A stretch of 64,000 nt of DNA from Megamerina dolium (lineage: Eukaryota; Arthropoda; Insecta; Diptera; Megamerinidae), in assembly GCA_963854835.1 (NCBI GenBank), contig OY978528.1, positions 33,277,335 to 33,341,334 of the forward strand. Reading direction: 5' to 3'. This document shows, one piece after another, positions 11,421 through 25,890 of this stretch (positions are counted from its first letter, which is position 1; every line of letters begins with the position of its first letter). The notes under the pieces are model-generated. The model worked only from the letters and a program-made list of their open reading frames with translations, did no database searches and had not been told where the DNA came from. A program made the translations under genes and the position numbers.

Positions 11421-11474
11421 TGCATTTATAAATAAATTACTTCTAAATTCCAGCCTGATCCATAAGCAACTCAC

Positions 11475-12586
11475 CTCTTTTGTAGGAAACTATAAATTTC
11501 ACTTAAAGTTAATTTTCCCGTTGGTGATTCCTTAATCGCCATCGCTATCATATTAATATAACTGAGCGATGGCTTTTCTGGACGACGTGTACCAGCTTTT
11601 TTTGTTGTATCCGGTGATGAGAGTTCCTGTTGCATATTTGAGGACGATTGTTGTGTGTGTTTTTGTTGTTGCGTCTTTATGTTGTCACTCTGATTACTAT
11701 GTATTGATTTAGCTGGTGAGGAACTATTTGAATAGGATATCGTGTCAGTAGTAGTGTCCATCAATTGACCGGAATTATTGTGTACACTACTAATTACATT
11801 AGTACCTATGGAAGTAGATGTTGTTGATGATAAAGGTGCAACAGAACCATGGATTCTTCCCATATGATGATGTACTCGTTGATGTGACTGAGACAACAAT
11901 TCGGACGGTAAAGGTAATGAATTGGTGCCTGTGGCATTTTGATGATTATTGTGTTCATTCTCATTGTTCGATATATAGTCGGATGTGTTGAGTATTGAGT
12001 TGCTGGAACAATATTTAATGGTGGATGTGTAGTGATGATTCAATTGTTGACCCAATGATACAGACGTTGTCGGTGGCGGCGGTGGAGGCGGCAACAAACC
12101 GATCACTTTTGATGCCAGAACAACGGATGTGGAGGGGGTATAGTGTAAATCATTATTTTCCGTCGGTGTTTTCGATGTGGGATTCGGTGACGAACCAGCT
12201 GAATGACTATTTAAGAGCATGCCATTCGTATGGGGGCTGGAAGATGTTGGCGAAGTGCACATATTGTGCAATGTAGTCATCCCATAAGGTGATGATGCAT
12301 CCGAAATGTGAACATGATGCGGTTGGCTCATCATAGTGGTGTAATATTTACGATCCAAATTGCTGAGCCCTGTTGGTTTTTCATCAATCATATCGGGTGA
12401 ATCCTGTTGCATGCGTGAGAATTCAATTTGATCACTGCACATAATTGGTTGGAAATTTGAAGTGGACAAAATGTTCGATGGCAGACGATACGGATTATGC
12501 GCAAGATGATGGGAATGATATAGACCACCATGATGATTGCTCATCGGGTGACCGTTTGAATCGAGCATATCTTCACTTTTAATCAT
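11475..12586 (-). CDS. bin: biniou (FoxF) coding exon 1, N-terminus and start of forkhead domain
   Basis: This exon opens at ATG 12586 in a good fly context (ACAAAATG) and ends at a GT donor at 11473-11474. Its 370 codons plus two bases encode an N-terminus with MIKSED, the conserved [19 protein letters not shown] and [14 protein letters not shown] blocks, long Ser/Thr/His/Asn-rich linkers, a seven-proline run near residue 165, and from about residue 335 the first forkhead helices ([20 protein letters not shown], then [13 protein letters not shown]). In Drosophila, Biniou is the FoxF factor that specifies visceral mesoderm downstream of Tinman and Bagpipe. The joined protein is 715 residues, slightly longer than the fly protein as I recall it. 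Gene identity is firm; residue-level orthology rests on memory. Confidence 0.93.
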
Positions 12587-14730
12587 TTTGTATATGCACT
12601 AAATTTTATTGTAATCAATATAAGCAGCACCTTTTTGTTTGTTTTTTATTTTTTATTATTTTAAAACGATCTTGTATTTATTCTGCTTAAAATTAGCTTT
12701 GCCTTCATTTATCTTTCATATGTAGGTATTCCATATGTATTTTTCGAATTTCGAATTTTCCGCGATATTACACTTCACTTGCGCTATCCTCAATGAACTG
12801 AAACGATCATTGTTTCGTTTTCATAATCATTGCTCTAGTTACGCTCCATCTGTTGAATTACAAGCTCACAAATCCTTTAGAGTAATTCTCATTGTTATAA
12901 AATTGGATGAGATTTTCTCTATTTTTTTTTCATTTCTGTTTATAATTTAAAGTGAAGACAGCATGCTGCTATGTAGTATGTACCTACATAAATATGTATA
13001 GCATAGCACATAACTATTACATGTGCTCACACGCTCAAATTTATTTTCAAGTGGAAGATCCTCTTGAGTGAATTTGTTTGGATTTGTGGCAAATACAAAT
13101 GGGTTAACATATATGTACCCATATTTATGTAGGTATACATATTGTATATTAATCTAAATGTGTGTACGTACGTATTCGTGCTCCCCAATGTGTATTGATT
13201 ACAGGTGGTAGTACTACGATGTTACGAATAGCAGCCTGTTAAAAAAGAGCATCCATAAAAAGCATTTTTAAATAGGCAGACGAGTTACTCTATGGGCATT
13301 AGCTTTTTAATTACACCATGGTTTTATAGGCTTTCTTATTATATTATGAAGCCCTTATCATTAATCAACAGCTCATTAATTGATCTCACCATTAAAATGG
13401 TTGTATAATATGGCGTCGTCAAAGAGGCAGGTATGATGACGGCGGTGTGTGAAACCGGTTTTTTTTTTACTGTGAGTTCTATGCAAAGTATGGTTACTAT
13501 AAATGAGCTGACGATTGATAATGCTCCATCGAGTGTTGTGATGATTGGTATTTCTTAAATTCAGCAGCGCGTTATGTATGAAGAATAGGTCGGCAAGAAA
13601 AACAAAAATGTTCAAAATTAATGCCACCATTGCTTTGTCACCATTGACAAATATTGTCTTATTCATTTCAGTTTCATTTCTAACATATTCGTGTATTCTA
13701 TAGTACGTCATCAAAGCATATACCCACACAGATACGAACTACGATACTACTCGTATGCAGCAATTGCTCGACTGATTCTGTTCCTGATTGTTATGTGGTT
13801 GCTGATACATACAATACATACATACGTATTGCAGTGATGCTAAAAGTGAACATTTCAATCGAAATGCGCACGAAAGAGGCGGAGTTTTGTTTACATTATT
13901 TTTGTCGAATACGTCAGGCGATTGGTGCGGTTGTCTGCGCATAAGATCGGTCGATCGGAACGCTTGAATGATATTTCAATGTATCGAATTGTACGTGGAG
14001 TCTTTTTTGCTGGCCCTCGTCTTTCTCGTCTTTAATGTCTTCCTTCCATCTTATTCATTTTATGATTGCTCAATTTAAGATTTAATTATCTTGAATCTGC
14101 TCTACTTGGTATCGTAAATTTCGTAGGATTTCCAAAAATTTAATGGAATTAAATTTATTTTTATTTTTATGTGTGTTTCTTTTTTTTTTTAAGTGGATTG
14201 GTATTTTTACAAATGATGCAAATGATTATTATTTTTGCGAATTTTATTTCCAGCGAAATAAATTATCCAGCCATCGAAGTGTAATAAAAAATATATAAAA
14301 TAGGTATATAGGTATATATACACATATTTAAAGAATTCTTTGCTTGAATACCAATGGTGGCCACTTGGAGTGTATTCGTTATTTAATTTGTAATAGTCAT
14401 TTGGGTCAGTAACATAGGGGATTATGGGGTAAGTGGCAGTAAAATGACTTGTAGAAATTTCAAAGTCGTCCAATAACATAGTTAACGACAATTTTCGAAG
14501 ATTCTATTTCTGTGGATGCACATTAGAATTATTCTCTTAGATCATGTATGTAAATTCCAAAATAAGCATGCTTCATTTAACAAAATTGTGTTCGAGGGGT
14601 TAGTGCCAATACGGTTATTTTTACAATTGCATATAAAACGAATATGTTGAATTAAACAGCTTTTCAAATTACGTTGTTGTTCCCTCATTTAATGGTTTAT
14701 TCATCCAAAATTTGTCCGTGCTATATAAAA
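12587..14730. other. biniou upstream region (5' UTR, promoter and possible enhancers)
   Basis: No protein-coding gene is evident; ORFs at 13376-13942 have no recognisable motifs. The biniou transcription start must lie here or farther on. A TCAGTT initiator-like word on the minus strand (12795-12800) is too short to call. One TCAAGTGG NK-2-type motif occurs at 13047-13054. Confidence 0.35.
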
Positions 14731-14883
14731 GGTGGGTGCCGTGGCTCAGTGGTTATAGCGTCTGATCTGTAGGTCATGGATTCAATACCCTGCTAAAGCG
14801 CAACTTTAATATTGCAAAAACTTTTCTTTCGAACGGCAAAGAATTGGCTATTCTTCCGGCAATAACAAGTTGCCATGAAAAAG
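14731..14883 (+). mobile_element. tRNA-headed SINE, copy d, 5' half
   Basis: The head GGTGGGTGCCGTGGCTCAGTG has a recognisable A box and a weakened B box (GGATTCAATACCC). The body follows to TTGCCATGAAAAAG, then the copy breaks off. About 40 bases of unrelated sequence separate it from copy e, which points the other way. Confidence 0.75.
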
Positions 14884-14922
14884 ACAAAAGTTCAAACAAG
14901 GAAGACAATACTACAATTCTAC

Positions 14923-15252
14923 AAAACCCCGAAGGGCTGTTTGGCTGAGCTTCTCTTCCATTACTGTTGTGCGTGTTAAATTTTGGACAGTACTACATGG
15001 ATCCTTCTCATTTTATACGGTTCTGAACGGCAAAACTCTTACAACATCACTTTTTCTGAGCTTTGTCTTTTAGAAGCTTTTCCATGGCAAATTGTTACTG
15101 TCGAAAGAATTGCCAATTGCTTGCCGACAGGTGGATACCGTTCGAAAGAAAAATCTTTTCGATATTAAATTTATTATGCTTCTGTCGGGGATTGAACTCA
15201 CAACCTACAGATCAGAAGGCCAACACATTAACCACTGAGCTGCGGCAGCCAC
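14923..15252 (-). mobile_element. tRNA-headed SINE, copy e, inverted relative to copy d
   Basis: A nearly complete minus-strand copy, from CCCCGAAGGGCTG at its 3' end to a tRNA-like head whose complement ends GAGCTGCGGCAGCCACC. It faces copy d tail to tail, repeating the arrangement at 1321-1868. A short internal deletion follows TGAGCTTTGTC. Confidence 0.85.
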
Positions 15253-15967
15253 CACAAGTGGAGAATAACTTCAGATAAAAGTTGTCTAAAATGAGAAACT
15301 TTCGGTTAACAAAGCGCAAATAAAAAACTGCAAAATTGACTCAGATTACTCTACATATTGAGTGAACTGAATTTTCATGCAATAAATAGATATTTAGTTT
15401 TTGCAGTAATACATTATTCTTTTCGAAATATTTCGCTAGAACAACATAACAACTGCCTACACATACTTGCGCAAAGAAAAAGATTGCTCTCTATGGGGGG
15501 TCTTTGTGGTATTGTTTCTGCATCTGAATAATTTTAAAAATATTAAAAATATTCTCTATGACATATTTATTGTATTTCTTTATAGGAAAAAATTGAAATA
15601 TTATAATTCATATATCCCAAATAACCTAGTTACTTAACTACCTAATTTTTTTACCACCGATTGTCATGCATATTTATGTGGGAGTGCTCATATACTTATG
15701 ATAACATCATTGCACTTGACTTGATTTGATAAACAATTATGTAAGTGTGTATAATTTCAATTGTATATTCTTCGACATTCATTCATTTATTCACTGTATA
15801 CAAATATTGCAGAGGGAATTCCTAAACAAATCGGCTATCATTTTTATTATTATTCTTTTTTTTCATCAAAGTTCAATGTACTACATACATTCAACAAACA
15901 GCACTAACTCATTAAACAATCATAATACAAATACTTGGTCATAGTATACGTAATCATGTTAACAATA

Positions 15968-16043
15968 ATACATAATAATAATAATAATAATAATTATTAT
16001 TATTATTATTATAATTATTATTATAATTATTATTATTATTGTT
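15968..16043. repeat. palindromic (AAT)n / (ATT)n microsatellite
   Basis: A run of AAT units turns directly into ATT units and imperfect ATAATT blocks, so the tract can fold on itself. No associated gene is seen. Confidence 0.8.
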
Positions 16044-16671
16044 ATAAACAGTCTATTTGAAAAATGTTTAATTTAATGTTATTAAATACCAAATTGTTTA
16101 CTATTATGAACATTTGTAAACATTTTAATACTTGCTACAATCATTTCATTCATATTTTAATTCTTGTGAGACGTACTTATATTTATATACTACAATATAT
16201 AGTATTTATGTACGTATGTATACCTATTTATGCAAAATGACGACAAAGACTAACCTACATGCATATTTACATATGTACATACATTGTTTAATCTAATAAC
16301 AACAGCAATAACAATACTATTATAAACATCATTGTGATCATCATTGTGATAATCAACATTATTTATAATTGAAATGTGTAAACAATATATGTATAATTAA
16401 ACATTGATTTTTTTTTGTGTGTGTCTGTTTTGTTGTCTAACAATCTAAACCAACTCATCATCAACATCATCAGTATCAATATGCATGTCTGTTTGTAGTA
16501 TGTATATAAGGCAGTACTACTGACCTATAGCAACATGTTGCTCTATGTAAATATACATAGTACACTGTCACAAGGATCAACAACTCAACAATTCAACAAT
16601 TATTTCAATGCAACATTCGAATAAGAACAATAACAAACGGTGTAACTTTATTTTGCATTAGCTTGTTTATG

Positions 16672-16866
<195 letters not shown>

Positions 16867-18469
16867 TAGGCATGTACATTTACATAAATATTTACAACAA
16901 CGACAACAATAAGAATATTAAGAAAATATGTATACACATGCTCAAGAATTTGTTCTTCCAAATATTTACATAATAGATTTAATCGGTCAAAATAATTAAA
17001 CATATGAATTCTATAAGTAGAATTCTCTTTTGTATATACATAACTACCTAACATGTACCTATGTACATATTTAGATAGTATAGTTGGCTTAGAATTCACG
17101 TGCTCTTCAATCATTGGAGTAAAAGAAATAATAAATAAACAACAATAGACCCATTTTAGAAATGTATGTATGAAGAAGTGTATTGTTCCTTTTATTTTTC
17201 GAAAATAGCAATAACAAACAATAGATTCTTCTTGTTCTTCATTATCAATATCAGGTGTGTATGTAAACATGGCTATAATAATATTACTATAAACATGCAT
17301 ATATACATACTTACGCAAACATATATGTATATATATGTATGATCCATATATACAATATTTAATTTTTACTACTGGTTATGAATAATTTTGTTTAATATTT
17401 ACATCATTAATATGAAACAATTCGTTTGCCTACACATATTGTAAATATATTGAGGTAAATATATTGAGGTAAATATTATTCACTTAACTCATTACGTAAT
17501 ATTTGAAAAACAAATAAGAAAAAATATCACCAGTACACCAACGGGGGAGATTTAGGGAATATTTTGTTCACTATAAAGTACTTTGGACAATTTGTAGCTT
17601 AGTCTCGACATCGCGATTCCATATACCTGTAGAGCACACAAAATGTTGCCACAAATTAGAAATATTCGAAAACAATATTTACACAATACCACGATGTGTG
17701 CTTCCATCTTCATTTTCATCAGAAAGTTTAAAATGTGAAATATTATCCTAAATATCGGATAATTCGCAATTTCAACTACAATTTTGGAAAATGATTCACT
17801 TTCTATGGAAAACCACCTTCAAAATAACTTCAACCCGGTATAAAATGAAACTTTATTGTACTGTATTAAGCACATAAGATAAGAAAAGAGTGCACAACCG
17901 GTTTTTTAACCATAAGTCAAGATTTTTGGGGTGTCCGCCAAATCGCAAGTACGCAGTTTTGTTATATTCGACGTATGACCTCCACTACAACACTTCCCAA
18001 CTATTTTGTACTGTCGCACCGTGTAATGCTTAGATTCAATAATTGAATATAGTTTTGTACAGATTTTTGTATACATTGTAAGATTATTTGCAGAATAATC
18101 AATTCAATCAATCGTAAAATATATACTTTTTCCATCACATTTTTGTAGAATTTTTTAGTATAAAGGAAACATAATTTATTTCAATCCTGTTTCTTGTGAA
18201 ATTTGCTTCGAAGGACATTCTATAAAAGAATTGACGGTTCTTTTTCAAGTTTGGAAATCTTTTGTGATTTTTGATGTATTTATGGGTTTATAAGAATCAC
18301 CAAATTATAAATAATCATAAAAATAATGAAAAAAGATCAGATTTTATTTTTAGTTGATAAGAAACCAAAAATTTTAAGTAGATTCAATTCAAATAATCAT
18401 AAATGGTTTTGAAGAAATTCTTCTTCGTTCATGCAAAATCTGGTAGAGCTGTTCGAGGCCTTAAAAGTA

Positions 18470-19255
18470 TCCTCAAGAAATCCTTTGACGGTTCAAAGAG
18501 GATGATGAGGATGAGGTTCTAGCCGTAAATAAATAATTTGGACTGATTTAGTTTTGGTACTTTAACCAGTTTCTTTTGGTTGGAAATTGGATCTCATATG
18601 AATTGAAGTCGAGAGATATTGAACGTACGAACAATTGCTTCAACGGTTAAAAAAAAAGATTTTTGCATAATATTGTCACTGGTGATGAAAAATAAACCCA
18701 TTACGATAACCCGAACCAAAAAAAAAAACTATGCGATATGCCCGGACAACCATCAACATCAACGGCAAAGCAGAATATTCATGGTGACAAGCTTATGCTC
18801 TGTATTTGGTGCGACCAACTCGGTGTTGTTTATTATGAGCTGGTAAAAGAGAATGAAAACATCATCGGCGGTCTTTACCGAACACAAATGTTGCTTTTGA
18901 GCCGAGCATTAAAGGAAAAACGGCTACAATATTTCGAAAGACACGACAAAGTAATTTTGCAACATGACAATGCTCGTCCATATATTGCTGAAGTCGTTGA
19001 AACATTCTTACGAATGCTGAAATGTGAAGTCCTACCCCAACCACCGCATATCCTAGACATTGCCATTTCCGATTACCACTTGTTCCGATCAATTGCACAC
19101 GTCCTAGAAGAACAGGGCTTCCATTCTTACGAAGAAGTCAAAAATTGAGTCGATTCATTGATTGTCTCAAGACATGTCGACTTCATCCGGAGAGGAATCT
19201 GTATGCTGCCAGAAAGATGGGGAAAAAATCGTAGCTAACGGCGCACAATACTTTC
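18470..19255 (+). pseudogene. mariner transposase relic, mauritiana-like
   Basis: Frames broken by stops and shifts still read VGNWISYELKSRDIERRT (about 18580), NIVTGDEK (first catalytic Asp), PGQPSTSTAKQNIH, LMLCIWCDQLGVVYYEL, LQHDNARPYIAE (second Asp) and DIAISDYHLFRS (third-Asp region), ending near GICMLPERWG. The order matches DD34D mariner transposases of about 345 residues. The same VGNW-YELK-RD-ERR block appears in the relic at 57602-58812, so the two belong to related lineages. It is not functional. Confidence 0.85.
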
Positions 19256-19610
19256 AAAAATATATAAATTCATTTTGTTACTTAGATAAAAGCTGAAAAA
19301 CACAAAAAAAAATTCCTCAAACCCCCAATATTTGGCACTTATACGCTCCGAAGAAAACTATGGCCGTGCTATTACGAGTTGTTATATGTGCTTTCTAAAT
19401 TTTCGACATATTTCATGATAATTCAATAGGCATTGTCCACAAAGGGTTCCTTTTTCCGGACCCAACTGTTAAAACACAATTCTACCTGTCAATCCTTCAA
19501 ATAAATTTTCCCATGAAAGAAAAGCACTTTATAAGCACTTTATAAAGTCATTCAGAATGCTTGTACAGACATCTTAAAGGACATCTAAAAAGTTCATTCG
19601 ATACTTCTCA

Positions 19611-19631
19611 CTCTCTCTCTCTCTCTCTCTC
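19611..19631. repeat. (CT)n microsatellite
   Basis: About ten CT units in a row, flanked by ordinary AT-rich DNA. Confidence 0.9.
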
Positions 19632-19853
19632 CTTATGTCTCGCTTTCTATTTCTATTATTTTATTTGAAGTATTTTTTGAAGAACTTAGGCGAAGCACAT
19701 ACTCTATACAAATACTGTATACATAACAACGTAATTTAGAAACTACGAGCTCTACATTATCATTGCTAAATCAAAGAATTTCAAAAATGAAAAAAATTTC
19801 CTTTCAACTTTTAATGAGTTTCCAATAGGTAGGTATACATATGTATGTATCTC

Positions 19854-22449
<2,596 letters not shown>

Positions 22450-23724
22450 AAGGGTTATCCATTTCGCGGTTTCAAAAGTATAGGGCTAGAATTCGATATC
22501 TGTCAAACTGAGTTGTTAAAACAATTTCTTTCTTTTTCAGTTCAAAGTCTGACATTTGCGAAAATGGATCGCTTAACTATCGCACAATGCATTAAAATTG
22601 TAAAAACCTACTACAAAAATGGTGATTCTGCCACAGCCACATATCGTGCTTTAAGAGGAGATTATGGTTTACATAATCGTCCAACTACGCAAGCAATTGG
22701 CAAAATTGTGAAGAAATATGAAGAGACTGGATCGGTTACAGATATTGTAAGGCCTGTGCATCATCGTTTCGCTCGTACCACCGAAAATATCGCTGCTGTA
22801 ACTGAAAGTGTTGCTGAAGACCCGAATGTGTCGATTCCTCGTCGTTCTCAGGAATTAGGACTGTCTTACGGCACATTATGGCGTATTTTGCATTTGGATC
22901 TACACCTACATCCATATAAAATCCAGCTCACACAACAACTGAAGCCAGCTGACCATTCACAACATCGTAGATACGTCGAATGGGTGCTTGAACAACAGGC
23001 GGTGGACGGCGATTTTTCGAACAAAATTTTCTTCAGCGACGAAGCACATTTCTCACTCGGTGGGTATGTTGACAAACAAAATTGTCGTATTTGGGGTTCT
23101 GAGAATTCTCAAGTAATTGAAGAGAGGCCACTACATCCACAAAAAGTCACTGCTTGGTGCGCTCTTTGGTCCGGAGGTGTGATTGGACCTTACTTCTTCG
23201 AAAACGACGATGGAACGACTGTCACCGTCAATTCGGAGCGTTATGGTCATATGATAACCGACTTTTTTTTGCCTGCTATTGAAGAATACGACTTAGAGAA
23301 TATGTGGTTTCAACAAGACGGTGCCACATGCCACACAACTCGAGCGAATATTGCTTTATTGCAAGAGAAATTTTCTGGCCGCGTAATTTCTCGTCGTGGC
23401 GATATCAAGTGGCCACCAAGATCAAGTGGCTACGCGAAAGACCGTGTTTATGCAGATAAACCTTTAACTCTTGAGCATCTAAAAACCAACATTCGTCACG
23501 TTATGGCTGAGATACCGCCCAATATGTGTCAAAAAGTGGTCGAAAATTACCTCAAAAGAATCGATGCTTGCAACAATTCGCGTGGTGGTCATTTAAATGA
23601 TGTAGTATTTCACACATAATGTCAACGTTCAAACTTTATAATAAAAAAGAAATATCATGATAAAAAATATTTTATATGTGTTTTATTTACATTTACTTTT
23701 GAAACCGCAAAATGGATAAACCTT
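22450..23724 (+). mobile_element. DD41D (rosa-like) mariner, copy 2, both TIRs present
   Basis: The 1275-bp element has matching ends: AAGGGTTATCCATTTCGCGG at 22450 and its near complement ending GGATAAACCTT at 23724, about 30 bp each. A TA lies on each side (22448-22449 and 23725-23726), the expected mariner duplication. Internally it carries the transposase gene, with a 30-base coding deletion. It is close in sequence to copy 1. Confidence 0.93.
22564..23619 (+). CDS. DD41D mariner transposase lacking the third catalytic Asp
   Basis: The frame is open from MDRLTIAQC (chosen start, matching copy 1) to the same stop and FHT C-terminus. It could be read farther upstream through the TIR, but that extension is not conserved. 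First and second catalytic Asps are present (SDEAHF, QQDGATCH). Where copy 1 reads RSCDLTPLDIFLWGYAN, this copy reads RSSGYAK: ten residues are gone, including the third Asp. The protein of 351 residues should be catalytically dead but could still bind TIRs and interfere. Confidence 0.9.
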   Translation: MDRLTIAQCIKIVKTYYKNGDSATATYRALRGDYGLHNRPTTQAIGKIVKKYEETGSVTDIVRPVHHRFARTTENIAAVTESVAEDPNVSIPRRSQELGLSYGTLWRILHLDLHLHPYKIQLTQQLKPADHSQHRRYVEWVLEQQAVDGDFSNKIFFSDEAHFSLGGYVDKQNCRIWGSENSQVIEERPLHPQKVTAWCALWSGGVIGPYFFENDDGTTVTVNSERYGHMITDFFLPAIEEYDLENMWFQQDGATCHTTRANIALLQEKFSGRVISRRGDIKWPPRSSGYAKDRVYADKPLTLEHLKTNIRHVMAEIPPNMCQKVVENYLKRIDACNNSRGGHLNDVVFHT

Positions 23725-23890
23725 TATTAGGTAGTTTCATGTCTAAAAAATTTTTTTTTAATACTTTTCATATTTAAAATCAGTATTATCATCAATGTGC
23801 TGAGAATTTTGCACAAAGATCTTGGATTATTCACTTACAAAACCCAATTGGCTGAGCAATAGAAGCTACAAGACCATATGATTCGTTATA

Positions 23891-24259
23891 AAAAAATAAA
23901 AAAAATAAATATGTGGCACTTAAAGCCCCAAAGGGCTCATTGGCCGAGCTTCTCTTCCATTACTGTTGTGCGTCTTAAATTTGTACAGTATTAGAATGGA
24001 CCTACTTATTTTAGCCGGTTCCGAACGGCAGAACACTTGTGACATCACTTTTTCTGAGCTTTGTCACAGAGTTCTTTTTAGAAGCTTTTTCATGGCAAGT
24101 TGTTACTGTCGGAAGAATTGCCAATTGCTTGCCGACAGGTGGGTACCGTTCGAAAGAAAAATCTTTTCGATATTAAATTTGTTATGCATCAGTCGGGTAT
24201 TGAACCACGACCTACAGATCAGAAGGCGAACACACTAACCACTGAGCTACGGCACCCAC
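23891..24259 (-). mobile_element. tRNA-headed SINE, copy f, with 14-bp TSD
   Basis: A full-length minus-strand copy of 369 bp with an A/T-rich tail, GTGGCACTTAAAGCCCC end, complete body and tRNA-like head. It is flanked by the identical 14-mer TATGATTCGTTATA (23877-23890 and 24260-24273). This is a clean target-site duplication, so the copy arrived by target-primed retrotransposition. Confidence 0.95.
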
Positions 24260-24424
24260 TATGATTCGTTATAGCTTTCTGATAAAGCACATTCGCACAA
24301 TCGGAAACTGGAAAATCGTACGTAATTTCCTAGAAGCCAATGGAACCGTACCCTAAACAAAATTTAGTACTCGGAACAACTGACAAAGTACACAAAAATA
24401 AGTAATTTAATTCGAATATAAATT

Positions 24425-24720
24425 CAGTTCTTCTCTATGGCTGCGAAACTTGGCTTGTATCAGCATCTACCTCACAAAGCTTGCAATCATTTGTTAACCG
24501 ATGTCTCAGAGTAATCCTGCGCACATGGTGGCCTGACAAATGGATCACGAATGAACGTAAATGAAGATGGATTGGGCACACAATTCGCAAGCCTTTTTGA
24601 AGAATTTTTGGGAGTTGATGAAAACCTAACATGGTCCCAGATCAAGGAAAAAGCGAAAAATCGACAACATTGGCAATCTATTGTTTCGGCACTATGCGCC
24701 TCTAATCGGCGCGACAGCAA
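24425..24720 (+). mobile_element. LINE 3' fragment (LLYGCETW type)
   Basis: Broken frames read LLYGCETWLVS, then LQSFVNRCLRVILRTWWPDKWI, WIGHTIRKP, and a C-terminal WSQIKEKAKNRQHWQSIV-like stretch. These are the conserved tail motifs of insect and flatworm RTE-like LINE polyproteins after the reverse transcriptase. It differs from the RTE copy at 31508, so it is a separate lineage. It is 5'-truncated and inactive. Confidence 0.75.
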
Positions 24721-24734
24721 CTAATAATAATATA

Positions 24735-25890
24735 AGGTCAAGTAAAAAGAAATCCATTTCACAATGTCACTCGTCCTATTGGCAAAAAACTGGGACAGTC
24801 GATTTTCACAAGCTTCTCTTGAGGCGAATTTTTCACCAGCAAAATCATTCACCATAGAGAGGAACAGGTAGTAATCACTGCCAGATGGTGCCAGGTCCGG
24901 ACTATAAGGTGGATGCATAAGAACCTCCCAACCAAGCTCCCGGAGCTTCTGGCGAGTCACTATCGATGTTAGTGGCCTGGCGTTGTCCTGATGGAACACA
25001 ATTCCTCTCCTATTGGCCAAAGCTGGCCGCTTCTGGGCGATTGCTTCCTTCAGGCGGTCCAATTGTTGACAGTACAGGTCCAAATTAAGAGTTTGGCCGT
25101 AGGAGATTAGCTCATAGTAGATGATTCCCTGCCAATCCCACCACACACATAGCAAAAACTTCCTGACCGTCAAGCCGGGCTTGGCCACCGTTTACGCCGG
25201 CTCACCGCGATTCGATTGTTTTCGCTTGACGTTGTCGTAATTGACCCATTTTACATCACCAGTAACCATCCGCTTCAGAAATGGATCGATTTTGTTGCGA
25301 TTCGCAGATGGAAATTCGGTCCATGGGGTTTTTTGCGTTAACTCTTATGGCACCCATACATCGAGCTTTTTTTTGTATCCAGCCTTATTTAAATGGTTCT
25401 AAACGATTTTTTGTGGAATGTTTAGCTCTTGGGCAATAGAAACAGTGCTTACAAGACGGTCAGACTCGACGATTTCCATTATTTTATCGATATTTTCGAC
25501 AATTGGCCTTCTACAGCGTGTTGCATCTTTGACATCAAAATCACCGGAACGAAATAGACGAAACCAAAATTGCACGTGATTGGCTGTTACAGTATCAGGA
25601 CCATAAACACTATTCATATTTTCAGCCGTCTGGCTTGCGTTTTCGCCTTTAACGAAGAAAAACTGTAAAATAAGGCGTGTTTCTCTTTACTGGTGTCCAT
25701 CTTTGACGTGTGCTCAAACAATACTGAGTCAAGCAGTCACAAAACTGCCTGAAAAGTTAACTTAGGACGAAATCCTATCTTTCTAACGCCATCTAGAGTA
25801 ACCCTTATACAACGCGCACTTATACAACGCGAGATACAGATTACTAAAGCCATCTATTGGAAAAATAATGGATTTCTTTTTACTACACCT
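24735..25890 (-). mobile_element. mariner element, cecropia/Hsmar1-like, inactive
   Basis: The ends are matching TIRs: AGGTCAAGTAAAAAGAAATC at 24735 and, on the other strand from 25890, AGGTGTAGTAAAAAGAAATC. The transposase starts MDTSKEKHALFY at 25700 (reading down) and shifts frame soon after. It continues as NMNSVYGPDTVTANHVQFWF (helix-turn-helix), then after more breaks as WDWQGIIYYEL, FHQDNARPLTS (second Asp) and YSPDLAPSGSDYYLF. An extra Gly-Ser sits between Ser and the third Asp, lengthening the normal 34-residue spacing. The frame is closest in memory to the SETMAR/Hsmar1 group. Confidence 0.88.

Larger units (their letters stand above)
5829..11474 (-). other. bin: biniou intron 1, with transposons
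   Basis: This 5.6-kb intron splits the forkhead domain after FLQKR. It holds a DD41D mariner with an intact ORF (6888-8157), a decayed SINE (8697-9022), two adjacent perfect hairpins (10199-10255) and another SINE (11109-11420). The remainder is AT-rich and unassigned. A TCAAGTGG motif, compatible with an NK-2 class homeodomain site, is at 5943-5950. Because Drosophila biniou responds to Tinman and Bagpipe, this is suggestive but unproven. Confidence 0.6.

Noticed and set aside
13376..13942. Two minus-strand ORFs upstream of biniou
   Set aside because: Low complexity, no start context or splice evidence, and no recognisable family.
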